Positions 1 through 5,724 of a stretch of 10,577 bases of DNA are shown one piece after another (position 1 is the stretch's first letter; each line of letters begins with the position of its first letter). Location: the NCBI GenBank assembly GCA_030039895.1, contig JASHUR010000075.1, forward strand, positions 1 to 10,577. Direction: 5' to 3'. The notes below the pieces were generated by a model that was given only the letters and a program-made list of their open reading frames with translations, was not told where the DNA came from and ran no database searches. The DNA comes from Acidobacteriaceae bacterium (GTDB taxonomy: Bacteria; Acidobacteriota; Terriglobia; Terriglobales; Acidobacteriaceae). Made by a program: the position numbers and the translations under genes.

Positions 1-285
1 ATCGAAGACCGCCAGGCGGTTTCGCCGTCGGACGCGGTGATCAGCGTGAACCTGAAGGAGTACACGTCGCAGGTGCTGCGGACGCTGACTCCGAGGGAAG
101 AGCGGGTGATCAAGATGCGGTTCGGACTGGAAGACGGCTCGGAGCACACGCTGGAAGAGGTTGGACAGAGCTTCCAGGTGACGCGCGAACGCATCCGACA
201 GATCGAAGCGAAGGCTCTGAGGAAGCTACGGCATCCTTCGCGCTCGCGGAAGCTGAAGGCGTTTGTGGACACTGTGGTCGAGTGA
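1..285 (+). CDS. rpoD: RNA polymerase primary sigma factor RpoD, C-terminal end (partial, 5' truncated by window)
   Basis: The reading frame is open from base 1 to the TGA at 283-285, giving 94 visible residues; the start lies outside the window. The visible part is sigma-70 region 4. Region 4.1 shows TPREERVIKMRFGL, followed by the region 4.2 helix-turn-helix TLEEVGQSFQVTRERIRQIE, whose second helix (VTRERIRQIE) reads the -35 promoter box. The tail EAKALRKLRHPSRSRKLKAF is the nearly invariant end of primary sigma factors and separates this from alternative ECF or SigB-type factors. The protein binds core RNA polymerase and directs it to housekeeping promoters. The gene ends just upstream of a 7-bp repeat array and a strong intrinsic terminator, so it is probably the last gene of its transcript. 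No region 4 residue looks aberrant. Confidence 0.95.
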   Translation: MEDRQAVSPSDAVISVNLKEYTSQVLRTLTPREERVIKMRFGLEDGSEHTLEEVGQSFQVTRERIRQIEAKALRKLRHPSRSRKLKAFVDTVVE

Positions 286-294
286 GGGCCGGCC

Positions 295-343
295 AACAGC
301 TGACAGCCAATAGCCAATAGGGATTAGCCATTGGGGATTAGGC
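295..343. repeat. Degenerate heptanucleotide tandem array, seven units
   Basis: Forty-nine bases divide exactly into seven 7-bp units starting at 295, 302, 309, 316, 323, 330 and 337. Typical units are AATAGCC, ATTAGCC and ATTGGGG; the A at position 1 and the purine-rich centre are largely kept while the ends drift between CC and GG. The array sits in the gap between rpoD and its terminator and encodes nothing. It also forms a weak dyad (CCAAT at 314-318 with ATTGG at 330-334). Period-7 intergenic arrays are known in some bacteria, for example the STRR repeats of cyanobacteria; any role here is unknown. Confidence 0.6.
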
Positions 344-379
344 GAAAGCTGGTGGGGTAACTTGATTTAAAGGGGGTGA

Positions 380-411
380 GAGGCTGCCAAAATGGCAGCC
401 TCTTTTGCTTT
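380..411 (+). terminator. Rho-independent terminator of rpoD
   Basis: There is a perfect 10-bp stem, GAGGCTGCCA at 380-389 pairing with TGGCAGCCTC at 393-402, closed by an AAA loop. It is followed at once by TTTTGCTTT (403-411). This is a textbook intrinsic terminator for plus-strand transcripts. It lies between two convergent genes, and the hairpin could also end minus-strand transcripts from the lysozyme gene, but the minus-strand tail is not U-rich. Confidence 0.92.
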
Positions 412-424
412 GCGGTTGAGTTTG

Positions 425-907
425 CTAGACGAACGCGATGGAGGCGGAGACGTCTCCGATACGGGTGTCGCTGCTGAACTCGGCGGCTTCGGCATTGCGA
501 CGGCGGAGCAGGCCGGCGTTGATGATGCCTCCGCAGTGGTCCCAGAGGTTGAACTGAGCGAGGGCCTGAGGGAAGCGGCCGGCGTTGATGTCGCGAAGCA
601 GGGTGGAGTGCAGGAAGTTGGTGATGCCGACGTTGTAGGTGAAGTCAACGAGGGCATCGAACTGGGATTGCGTGAGCTTGATGGTGACGGCGTCGTTTAC
701 GCAATGGGCGGCGGCGCGGATATCGCTGAAGAGGAGCGCAACGGCCTGCTCCTGAGTGATGGTCTGGCCGGGGTGAACACCGGCAGTATGGCCGTAGCCG
801 ATGGTCCAGATTCCGTGCTGGTCCTGGTAGGCGGTGAGGACATCGCCTTCGAAGAGCTCGGTCAGAGCAAGCCCGTTTTTGCTGTAGCTGAGGTCGTTGA
901 CGCCCAT
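425..907 (-). CDS. Phage-type lysozyme (glycoside hydrolase family 24 endolysin)
   Basis: This is a predicted muramidase that would cut the MurNAc-GlcNAc bond of peptidoglycan. From the ATG at 907 it is 160 residues, a normal length for single-domain GH24 endolysins. The catalytic segment carries FEG, YQD and WTIGYGHT: the Glu, Asp and Thr fall at residues 20, 29 and 35, with the same 9- and 6-residue spacing as E11/D20/T26 of T4 lysozyme. The C-terminal lobe includes QFDALVDFTYNVG and LLRRRNAEAAEF, both typical of the family. A GTG at 946 would add 13 residues, but the ATG is preferred because a GGGGA lies upstream of it. I see no signal peptide or N-terminal membrane anchor, so export would need a holin or cell lysis. 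No other phage gene is near, so it may be a domesticated or recently acquired endolysin. It converges on rpoD. Confidence 0.9.
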   Translation of the reverse strand: MGVNDLSYSKNGLALTELFEGDVLTAYQDQHGIWTIGYGHTAGVHPGQTITQEQAVALLFSDIRAAAHCVNDAVTIKLTQSQFDALVDFTYNVGITNFLHSTLLRDINAGRFPQALAQFNLWDHCGGIINAGLLRRRNAEAAEFSSDTRIGDVSASIAFV

Positions 908-965
908 TGGAGAGATTTTCCCCGAAGGCCAGGCGTTGCTGAACACGATAATGAGATTGGATGGC

Positions 966-994
966 TAGTCAGACGTTACTTTGGGGTGGATAAC
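966..994 (+). promoter_or_regulatory. Candidate sigma-70 promoter for the exported protein at 1063
   Basis: TAGTCA (966-971, 4 of 6 to TTGACA) lies 17 bp from GATAAC (989-994, 4 of 6 to TATAAT). Transcription would begin near 1001 and leave a leader of about 60 bases. The same CTAGTCAG string with the same 17-bp spacing occurs in front of rpmI. This is a pattern match only. Confidence 0.3.
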
Positions 995-1062
995 GCGGAG
1001 GGCTGGGTCTGGTGATTTGCCTGAATTCCGCTAAGTGCATCCCACAGAATGGTGTGAGAAAT

Positions 1063-1869
1063 ATGCGAAGCGATTGGGGAATGAGCGCGGGGAAGATACT
1101 GATTCCTGCGGTTCTTTGTATTTGCTGCTGTGCGGCCCAGTGCCAGGACGCGCGCGAGATGGTTCGGCAGGATGTGAAGGTGGAACTGGAGGCGGATGCG
1201 GCAGACCACTCGAACTGGATTTTTCATGACGACGACCAGAAGCCAGGCAACGACGTTGTGCAGTGGGTGGCGCAGACCCATCAAGGCAACCTGAAACGGG
1301 TGATCGAACGAAACGGGCACAAGATTTCGAAAGAGCAGCAGCGGCAGAGCATCGAGGACTTTATCCATGACTCTGACGCGCAAGCGGAGCAGCGACAGGC
1401 GAACCAGAAAGACGCGCAACAGGCGGAGTCGTTGCTGAAGCTGCTGCCCAACGCGTTTTTGTGGACAGAGGTAAGCCATAACTACGACACGACGACGTTC
1501 CGCTTCAAGCCTGATCCGAATTTCAGCCCTCCGAGTTACGCATCGCGGGTGTTCGCGGCGATGGCCGGCGAGATGGTGGTCGACAACAAGCAGCACAGGA
1601 TCGAGGAGTTCAAGGGGGAGATGATCCACGATGTGAACTTCTTGTGGGGGATTCTGGGCAGCGTGAAAAAGGGCGGATGGTTTGAGGTCGACCGGCAAGA
1701 GGTGGGTCCGGGGATCTGGGAGATTACTCAGACCCATATCCACATTCACGGGCACATTCTTTTCTTCAAGACGATTTCGCAGCAGGAGGACGATGTGGAG
1801 ACGTCGTTCAGCCGGGAGCCGGGGGATGTGACTCTGGAGCAGGCGGCGGCAGCGGTGATGAAGAAGTGA
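1063..1869 (+). CDS. Exported protein of unknown function with His-alternating C-terminal strand
   Basis: I do not recognise this family by name. From the ATG at 1063 the protein has 268 residues. An in-frame GTG at 1012 would put 17 more residues before the signal peptide, and an ATG at 1081 would shorten the positive N-region. Residues 1-27 look like a Sec signal peptide with an unusual cysteine-rich core (CICCC, then AAQC). Residues 86-128 are highly charged and Gln-rich and probably helical. The C-terminal half is beta-rich, with FRFKPDPNF (146-154), GEMVVD (169-174), GGWFEVDRQEV (204-214) and HIHIHGH (225-231) followed by ILFFKTI. The pattern of repeated strands in a periplasmic protein resembles LolA/RseB-like folds, but that is only a structural guess. 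It stands alone, divergent from the lysozyme gene and upstream of the separately promoted rpmI. Confidence 0.75.
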   Translation: MRSDWGMSAGKILIPAVLCICCCAAQCQDAREMVRQDVKVELEADAADHSNWIFHDDDQKPGNDVVQWVAQTHQGNLKRVIERNGHKISKEQQRQSIEDFIHDSDAQAEQRQANQKDAQQAESLLKLLPNAFLWTEVSHNYDTTTFRFKPDPNFSPPSYASRVFAAMAGEMVVDNKQHRIEEFKGEMIHDVNFLWGILGSVKKGGWFEVDRQEVGPGIWEITQTHIHIHGHILFFKTISQQEDDVETSFSREPGDVTLEQAAAAVMKK

Positions 1870-1925
1870 GTGTCTGCCTGCGCAGGAGGTTGCGGCGTTC
1901 CAAGGCCTATAGGCGAGGGTTTATC

Positions 1926-1954
1926 TAGTCAGGCAGAGCCGTTTCCCGTATACT
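1926..1954 (+). promoter_or_regulatory. Candidate promoter of rpmI-rplT
   Basis: TAGTCA (1926-1931) and TATACT (1949-1954, 5 of 6 to consensus) are separated by exactly 17 bp. A start near 1961 would give a leader of about 33 bases before rpmI, whose Shine-Dalgarno AGGA lies at 1985-1988. The upstream gene ends at 1869 without a visible terminator, so read-through is also possible. Confidence 0.5.
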
Positions 1955-1993
1955 GGGAGATGTTGTAAGTAAGCCGTTTGAAGCAGGAAAATC

Positions 1994-2191
1994 ATGCCTA
2001 AATTGAAGACACACCGGGGCGCTGCGAAGCGCTTCAAAAAGACTGGTACCGGCAAAATTCTGCGCGGACAGTCGAAGATGCGCCATATCCTGACGTCGAA
2101 GGAGACCAAGACCAAGCGGAAGCTGGCCCACAGCACGCTGGTTTCGGACGCCGACCACGCGAAGGTTGCGCGCATGATTCCCTACGCCTGA
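1994..2191 (+). CDS. rpmI: 50S ribosomal protein L35
   Basis: The product is the 65-residue large-subunit protein L35 at its usual length. It begins with the family signature MPKLKTHRGAAKRFKKTGTG, continues with KILRGQSKMRHILTSKETKTKRKL, and ends with VARMIPYA. It is strongly basic and binds 23S rRNA. The ATG at 1994 is fixed by the conserved N-terminus and by AGGA five bases upstream. In many bacteria the order is infC-rpmI-rplT; here infC is not upstream, the preceding gene is an unrelated exported protein, and a fresh promoter candidate lies just ahead. rplT follows after a structured 141-bp gap. Confidence 0.97.
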   Translation: MPKLKTHRGAAKRFKKTGTGKILRGQSKMRHILTSKETKTKRKLAHSTLVSDADHAKVARMIPYA

Positions 2192-2332
2192 TCTGTACCG
2201 CAGAGGTGCACGGGCCGGAAGGCCCCCGGTTGAATGACCGAGTGATCAGGGAGACCGAGCGAGTGAAGAGGTAAAAAGCGAAAGCTCCTGCCTCCAACCG
2301 CCTAACAGAAGTGAAAAAAGGAGAAAGAAGAA
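2192..2332 (+). promoter_or_regulatory. Intercistronic rpmI-rplT leader with hairpins and strong rplT RBS
   Basis: This 141-bp non-coding gap is unusually long for two co-transcribed ribosomal genes. It contains a hairpin GGGCC-GGAA-GGCCC (2212-2225) with a GNRA-type tetraloop and no following U tract, so it is not a terminator. Farther down, GAGGTA (2267-2272) can pair with TGCCTC (2289-2294) including one G-U wobble. CTCC elements at 2285-2288 and 2291-2294 could pair with the rplT Shine-Dalgarno AAGGAG (2318-2323, nine bases before the ATG). L20 represses its own operon through leader RNA in E. coli and Firmicutes; a comparable role here is inference. Confidence 0.4.
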
Positions 2333-2701
2333 ATGCCCCGCGTAAAACGTGGAACCAAACGTAATGACCGCCGCAAAAAAATTCTGAAACGCGCAAGCGG
2401 TTATTTCCTTACAAAATCGAAGCTGTACCAGGCAGCGCAGGAAGCCGTAGAGCGCGGCATGAAGTTTGCCTACACCGGCCGCAAGCAGAAGAAGCGGCAG
2501 TACCGCTCGCTGTGGATTGTGCGCATTAACGCCGCCTGCAAAATGAACGGCATCAGCTACTCGCTGTTCATCAGCGGTCTGAAGAAGGCCGGAGTGGAGC
2601 TGGACCGCAAGATTCTGGCGGACATTGCGGTGAATGACGCAGCCGGATTTACGGCGCTGGTAGCGCAAGCAAAGGCCGCGCAAGAGAAGACCGCAGCATA
2701 G
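2333..2701 (+). CDS. rplT: 50S ribosomal protein L20
   Basis: The product is 122 residues, about the usual 115-120. It opens with MPRVKRGTKRNDRRKKILK and has the conserved SGYFLTKSKLYQAAQEAV, RKQKKRQYRSLWIVRINAA and LDRKILADIA segments. L20 is an early 23S rRNA assembly protein with a long basic N-terminal helix. In several bacteria it also represses its own operon by binding the leader mRNA. The start is fixed by the invariant MPRVKRG and a strong AAGGAG. The first third uses many AAA, CGT and other translation-favoured codons compared with the GC-ending codons of neighbouring genes, as expected for high expression. An intrinsic terminator follows 23 bases after the stop. pheS/pheT, a common downstream neighbour elsewhere, are absent. 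Confidence 0.97.
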   Translation: MPRVKRGTKRNDRRKKILKRASGYFLTKSKLYQAAQEAVERGMKFAYTGRKQKKRQYRSLWIVRINAACKMNGISYSLFISGLKKAGVELDRKILADIAVNDAAGFTALVAQAKAAQEKTAA

Positions 2702-2723
2702 GCAATTTCCAATTGAGAGACGG

Positions 2724-2754
2724 AGGGGCGCGATGATCGCGTCCCTTTTGTTTT
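2724..2754 (+). terminator. Rho-independent terminator of rpmI-rplT
   Basis: GGGGCGCGA (2725-2733) pairs with TCGCGTCCC (2737-2745) over nine base pairs with one G-U, around a TGA loop, and A2724/T2746 can extend the stem. The tail TTTTGTTTT (2746-2754) follows directly. It lies between the convergent ends of rplT and folP. The minus-strand side lacks a U-rich tail, so it mainly serves rplT. Confidence 0.92.
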
Positions 2755-2764
2755 GCGCGAGGTT

Positions 2765-3658
2765 TTATAGCGAGGCGAGGATGGCGTCGGCGATACGGGC
2801 GGCTTCGAGGGCGGTGCGGACATCGTGGACGCGCACGATATGTGCTCCGTTGAGGATGGCGGCAGTGGTGGCGGCCAGGGTGGCGTTGGCGCGCACGGCA
2901 ATGGGCGCGTCAGTGCCGGAATGAAGGTCAGCGAGGGCGCGACCGAGGAAGGACTTGCGCGAGACTCCGGCGAGGATGGGCTGACCGAGCGAGTGAAGCT
3001 CATGCTGGCGGGCGAGCAGGGAGAAGTTTTCATTGAAGGATTTGCCGAAGCCGTAGCCGGGATCGAGGACGATTCGGGAGGAATCGACGCCGGCGTTGAG
3101 TGCCGTGTTCAGGCTTTGCTCGAGACCGGAGCTGACAAGGGGCAGGACTTCCTCTGGTTTGAGAGGGGGCAGTTCGCGCCACTCGTGAGAGCGGCCGCGA
3201 GTATGCATAAGGACGACGCCGCAATCGAGGCCGGCACACGTGAGGGCCATCTCGTGATCCCAGGTGAAGCCGCTGATGTCGTTCACGATTTCGGCACCGG
3301 ATTCGATGGCGACCTGTGCGGTCGAGGCGTGCCAGGTATCAATGGACAAGACGGCGTTGGGGCGCGCCTCAAGGACGGATTCAATGACGGGCAGGACGCG
3401 CTCCTGTTCCTCGTCCGCGGTGATAGGAGCGTACTTGCCGGGTCGGGTGGATTCGCCGCCGATGTCGATGATATCCGCGCCTTCGTCGAGCAAATGGAGA
3501 GCATGGGCGGCAGCGATTTCAGGATTGAGGAAGAGGCCGCCGTCGGAGAACGAGTCGGGTGTTACGTTGATGACGCCCATGATGAGAGTGCGCGGGCCGA
3601 GGGGCAGGGAGCGGATGCGCAGCTTCCAGAGATATTCGTTGCGGCGCGCAAAGGGCAT
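2765..3658 (-). CDS. folP: Dihydropteroate synthase
   Basis: FolP condenses 6-hydroxymethyl-7,8-dihydropterin pyrophosphate with p-aminobenzoate to make 7,8-dihydropteroate in folate synthesis, in the cytoplasm; it is the sulfonamide target. The 297-residue protein shows all the usual landmarks of the TIM-barrel enzyme: GVINVTPDSFSDGG (28-41), GGESTRPG (67-74), SIDT (105-108), NDISG (126-130), MHTRG (151-155), LDPGYGFGKS (198-207), GVSRKSFLG (231-239) and RVHDV (276-280). No key residue appears lost. The ATG at 3658 is the only plausible start, since an in-frame TAG lies five codons upstream; no good Shine-Dalgarno is seen (GGAG is about 17 bases away). It converges on rplT and is divergent from dacB, so it is probably a single-gene transcript. 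No other fol gene is in the window. Confidence 0.96.
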   Translation of the reverse strand: MPFARRNEYLWKLRIRSLPLGPRTLIMGVINVTPDSFSDGGLFLNPEIAAAHALHLLDEGADIIDIGGESTRPGKYAPITADEEQERVLPVIESVLEARPNAVLSIDTWHASTAQVAIESGAEIVNDISGFTWDHEMALTCAGLDCGVVLMHTRGRSHEWRELPPLKPEEVLPLVSSGLEQSLNTALNAGVDSSRIVLDPGYGFGKSFNENFSLLARQHELHSLGQPILAGVSRKSFLGRALADLHSGTDAPIAVRANATLAATTAAILNGAHIVRVHDVRTALEAARIADAILASL

Positions 3659-3668
3659 ACGCAGATGA

Positions 3669-3677
3669 TGCTACACT
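3669..3677 (+). promoter_or_regulatory. Candidate extended -10 promoter for dacB
   Basis: TGCTACACT matches an extended -10 element (TGn followed by TACACT, 4 of 6). No -35 box is seen at normal spacing, and the upstream sequence is the 5' end of folP. Transcription would start near 3684, only a few bases before the dacB ATG at 3688, implying an almost leaderless mRNA, which fits the lack of a Shine-Dalgarno there. Confidence 0.3.
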
Positions 3678-3687
3678 CCGCGCAGAG

Positions 3688-5280
3688 ATGAAATCAGCGG
3701 TGTTGGGTTCATTTGCGCGCAGGGTCTTGCCGGTTGTTTTGCTGGGCACGCTATCGCTGCCAGCCGCACTCGGCGCAGCTGGGTTGGTGCGTCACCATAA
3801 GCGGCCAAAGCATCAGGGAAGGCCGAATCTGGCGGCGGAGATCGATGGGATTTTGCGGGAGCCAGATGTGGCGCGGGCGCACTGGGGGATCTCAGTGGTG
3901 ACGATGGACGGCGCTCAGTTGTACGCATACAACGATGGCGAACTGTTTGAGCCGGCGTCAAACGCGAAGCTGACAACGATCGCGGCGGCTCTGGCTTTGC
4001 TGCCTGCGGGAGCGACATGGACAACCGATGCGGTGACGGCGGGGCAGATTGACGACAAAGGAGTGCTGCACGGGAACATCGATCTGTTGGGTGCGGGCGA
4101 TCCGACGATGTCGGGGCGGAGCTATCCGTATGAAGGCCGGACGGAGAGGCCGAATCCGCCGCTGGGTGCACTGGAAAGCATGGCCGATCAGATTGCTGCG
4201 AAGGGAGTGCGAGTGGTTGATGGGGATATTGTCGGCAACGACTCGTGGTTTCCGTGGGAGCCCTATGGAGGAGGCTGGGCCTGGGACGATTTGCAATGGG
4301 ACTACGGCGCGCCGGTGAGTGCGCTGACCGTGAATGACAACATTGTGTTTTTGAATATTGCCGGTGATGGGCAGCCGGAGTGGAATCCGGACACGCCGTA
4401 TTACAAGATTGAGAACTCGCTGCAAGTATTGCCAGGGAGGGACGAAGCAAAGGCTGGCGTGGAGCTGGAGCCGGGATCGAAGATTGTGAGGCTGTTCGGC
4501 ACGGTGAACGAGAACGGGCTGCATGTGGCGCTGGCAATCGAAGACCCGGCAGAGTATGCGGCGACGGCGTTACGGCAGATGCTACTGGCGCGCGGAATTA
4601 CGGTAAGAGGCGAGGCGCTGGCGGAACATCGTTATTCGACGGATACGGAGGGCTTTCGCGCGGAGGTGGACCAGCCTCTGGTGCTGCGGCCACTGACGAT
4701 AGGAACGATTGAGCCCCCGGCGAACGGCATGCGGGTGCTGGCGACGCATGTGTCTCCGTCATTTGAGCAGGACATTAAGGTGACGCTGAAGGTGAGCCAG
4801 AACCTGCATGCGGAACTGTATCTGCGGCTGCTGGGGCGGCTGGAGGGCGGCGACGGGTCAATTGCGCAGGGCGCGAGGGTGGTGCGGCAGTTCCTGATGC
4901 AGGCGGGGGTGGATCCGGATGATTTTGTGTTTTATGACGGGTCGGGGCTCTCTCCGCAGGACCTGATTACGCCGCGGGCGTTGACCCGGCTGCTGGTGTA
5001 TGCGTCACAACAGGCGTGGGGCGAGGAGTTCCGTGACTGTTTACCGGTGGGCGGCGTGGACGGGACATTGGACGGACGGTTTTTGAAGCCGCCGTTGAAG
5101 GGGATAGTGTTTGCGAAGACGGGGACGCTGGGCGAGGTGAATTCGCTGAGCGGGTATGTGAAGGCAGCGAGCGGGCGCACGGTGGTGTTTTCAATTTTGT
5201 GCAACGATCACGGTCCGGGGGGTGAGGCCGCGCGGAATGCGATCGACAGAATTGTTGCGGACATTGCGGCGGCAAATTAA
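3688..5280 (+). CDS. dacB: D-alanyl-D-alanine carboxypeptidase/endopeptidase (PBP4 type, family S13)
   Basis: This is a periplasmic serine peptidase of the penicillin-binding protein 4 class, which trims D-Ala from pentapeptide stems and cuts peptide cross-links in peptidoglycan. The 530-residue product starts with a basic N-region and a hydrophobic stretch (residues 1-30, LPVVLLGTLSLPAALGAAG) that fit a Sec signal peptide. The catalytic SxxK is S91-N-A-K94 in EPASNAKLTT, and the KTG triad is K477-T-G in FAKTGTLGEVNSLSGYV. The middle motif region reads DGSGLSPQDL (S419-L426); many relatives have an Asn where this has Gln/Asp. The large insertion between SxxK and the second motif, typical of S13, is present, including GDPTMSG and the NDSWF segment. 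There is no Shine-Dalgarno in front of the ATG. It is divergent from folP with 29 bases between starts. Confidence 0.94.
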   Translation: MKSAVLGSFARRVLPVVLLGTLSLPAALGAAGLVRHHKRPKHQGRPNLAAEIDGILREPDVARAHWGISVVTMDGAQLYAYNDGELFEPASNAKLTTIAAALALLPAGATWTTDAVTAGQIDDKGVLHGNIDLLGAGDPTMSGRSYPYEGRTERPNPPLGALESMADQIAAKGVRVVDGDIVGNDSWFPWEPYGGGWAWDDLQWDYGAPVSALTVNDNIVFLNIAGDGQPEWNPDTPYYKIENSLQVLPGRDEAKAGVELEPGSKIVRLFGTVNENGLHVALAIEDPAEYAATALRQMLLARGITVRGEALAEHRYSTDTEGFRAEVDQPLVLRPLTIGTIEPPANGMRVLATHVSPSFEQDIKVTLKVSQNLHAELYLRLLGRLEGGDGSIAQGARVVRQFLMQAGVDPDDFVFYDGSGLSPQDLITPRALTRLLVYASQQAWGEEFRDCLPVGGVDGTLDGRFLKPPLKGIVFAKTGTLGEVNSLSGYVKAASGRTVVFSILCNDHGPGGEAARNAIDRIVADIAAAN

Positions 5281-5355
5281 AGCTGGCTGGGTGGCGAGGG
5301 CTTTGCATGAAGAGGCCCGCCGGTCTGCATATCTGCCATTGAGCGCGTTATCATT

Positions 5356-5359
5356 AGGG
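5356..5359 (+). promoter_or_regulatory. Ribosome binding site that selects the TTG start at 5368
   Basis: AGGG lies eight bases before the TTG at 5368. The next in-frame ATG (5401) has no purine-rich sequence before it and would leave only eight residues before the lipobox cysteine, too short for a signal peptide. Both points favour TTG. Confidence 0.55.
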
Positions 5360-5367
5360 TCAATCCT

Positions 5368-5724
5368 TTGATTTCTGCGCGCAAACTAGTTCCTGCCACG
5401 ATGATATTGCTGCTTGTTGCAGGGTGCGGCCCTCCTTTGCCGCCCTCGAAGCCGCTCAGTGAGCTGAATGCGCAGGAGATGCGCGGGTATCACGTCTACC
5501 AGGCAGAGTGTGCGCGGTGCCATTATGCGAACAATGTGCATTCGCTGCATGGGCCGGGTCTGCAAGGGCTGTTCAAGCTGAAGTATCTACCGAGCGGGGC
5601 TCCGGCGAATGATGATCGTGTGACGGATGTGATTATGAACGGGCATGGCGTGATGCCAGCCTTTGGCAATAAGATTGACCAACAGCAACTGAATGATTTG
5701 ATGGCGTACCTGCACACGCTATGA
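5368..5724 (+). CDS. Lipoprotein monohaem cytochrome c
   Basis: The 118-residue protein has a lipoprotein signal peptide: R5-K6, a hydrophobic stretch, then the lipobox VAGC with the lipidated cysteine at residue 20, followed by a proline-rich linker (GPPLPPSKP). The mature domain has a single haem c site, C48-A-R-C51-H52, and a probable distal Met ligand at M96 in GVMPAFG. GPGLQGLF and the C-terminal helix LNDLMAYLHTL fit class I cytochromes c. It probably shuttles electrons at the outer face of a membrane. The natural partner is unknown: no oxidase, reductase or c-type maturation gene is in the window. It starts at TTG (5368) with AGGG upstream. Its TGA overlaps the next start (ATGA at 5721-5724), so the downstream membrane protein is probably translationally coupled. 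Confidence 0.9.
   Translation: MISARKLVPATMILLLVAGCGPPLPPSKPLSELNAQEMRGYHVYQAECARCHYANNVHSLHGPGLQGLFKLKYLPSGAPANDDRVTDVIMNGHGVMPAFGNKIDQQQLNDLMAYLHTL

Noticed and set aside
392..1015. 207-codon plus-strand open frame opposite the lysozyme gene
   Set aside because: It is the antisense of a clear GH24 enzyme and has repetitive Gly/Asp/Val composition typical of shadow frames in GC-rich DNA. It also starts inside the rpoD terminator.
976..1755. 259-codon minus-strand frame over the exported protein gene
   Set aside because: The Arg/His/Leu-rich product lacks any family signature, and the plus frame has a signal peptide and coherent fold pattern.
1880..1915. CCTGCGCAGG and GCCTATAGGC palindromes after the exported protein gene
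   Set aside because: They are perfect but short, have no loop or U tract, and are not repeated elsewhere that I can see. They are insufficient for a terminator or operator call.
2825..3691. 288-codon plus-strand frame opposite folP
   Set aside because: folP shows every dihydropteroate synthase motif on the minus strand; this frame is its complement.
3671..4537. 288-codon minus-strand frame over the 5' part of dacB
   Set aside because: Low-complexity Pro/Ser/Arg composition; dacB on the other strand carries the signal peptide and SxxK motif.
5293..5321. Hairpin after dacB as an intrinsic terminator
   Set aside because: The stem needs two G-U pairs and a bulge, and no U tract follows.
5349..5354. 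TATCAT as a -10 box for the cytochrome c gene
   Set aside because: It would start transcription near 5361, after the AGGG ribosome site at 5356-5359 that supports the TTG start. It also has no matching -35.
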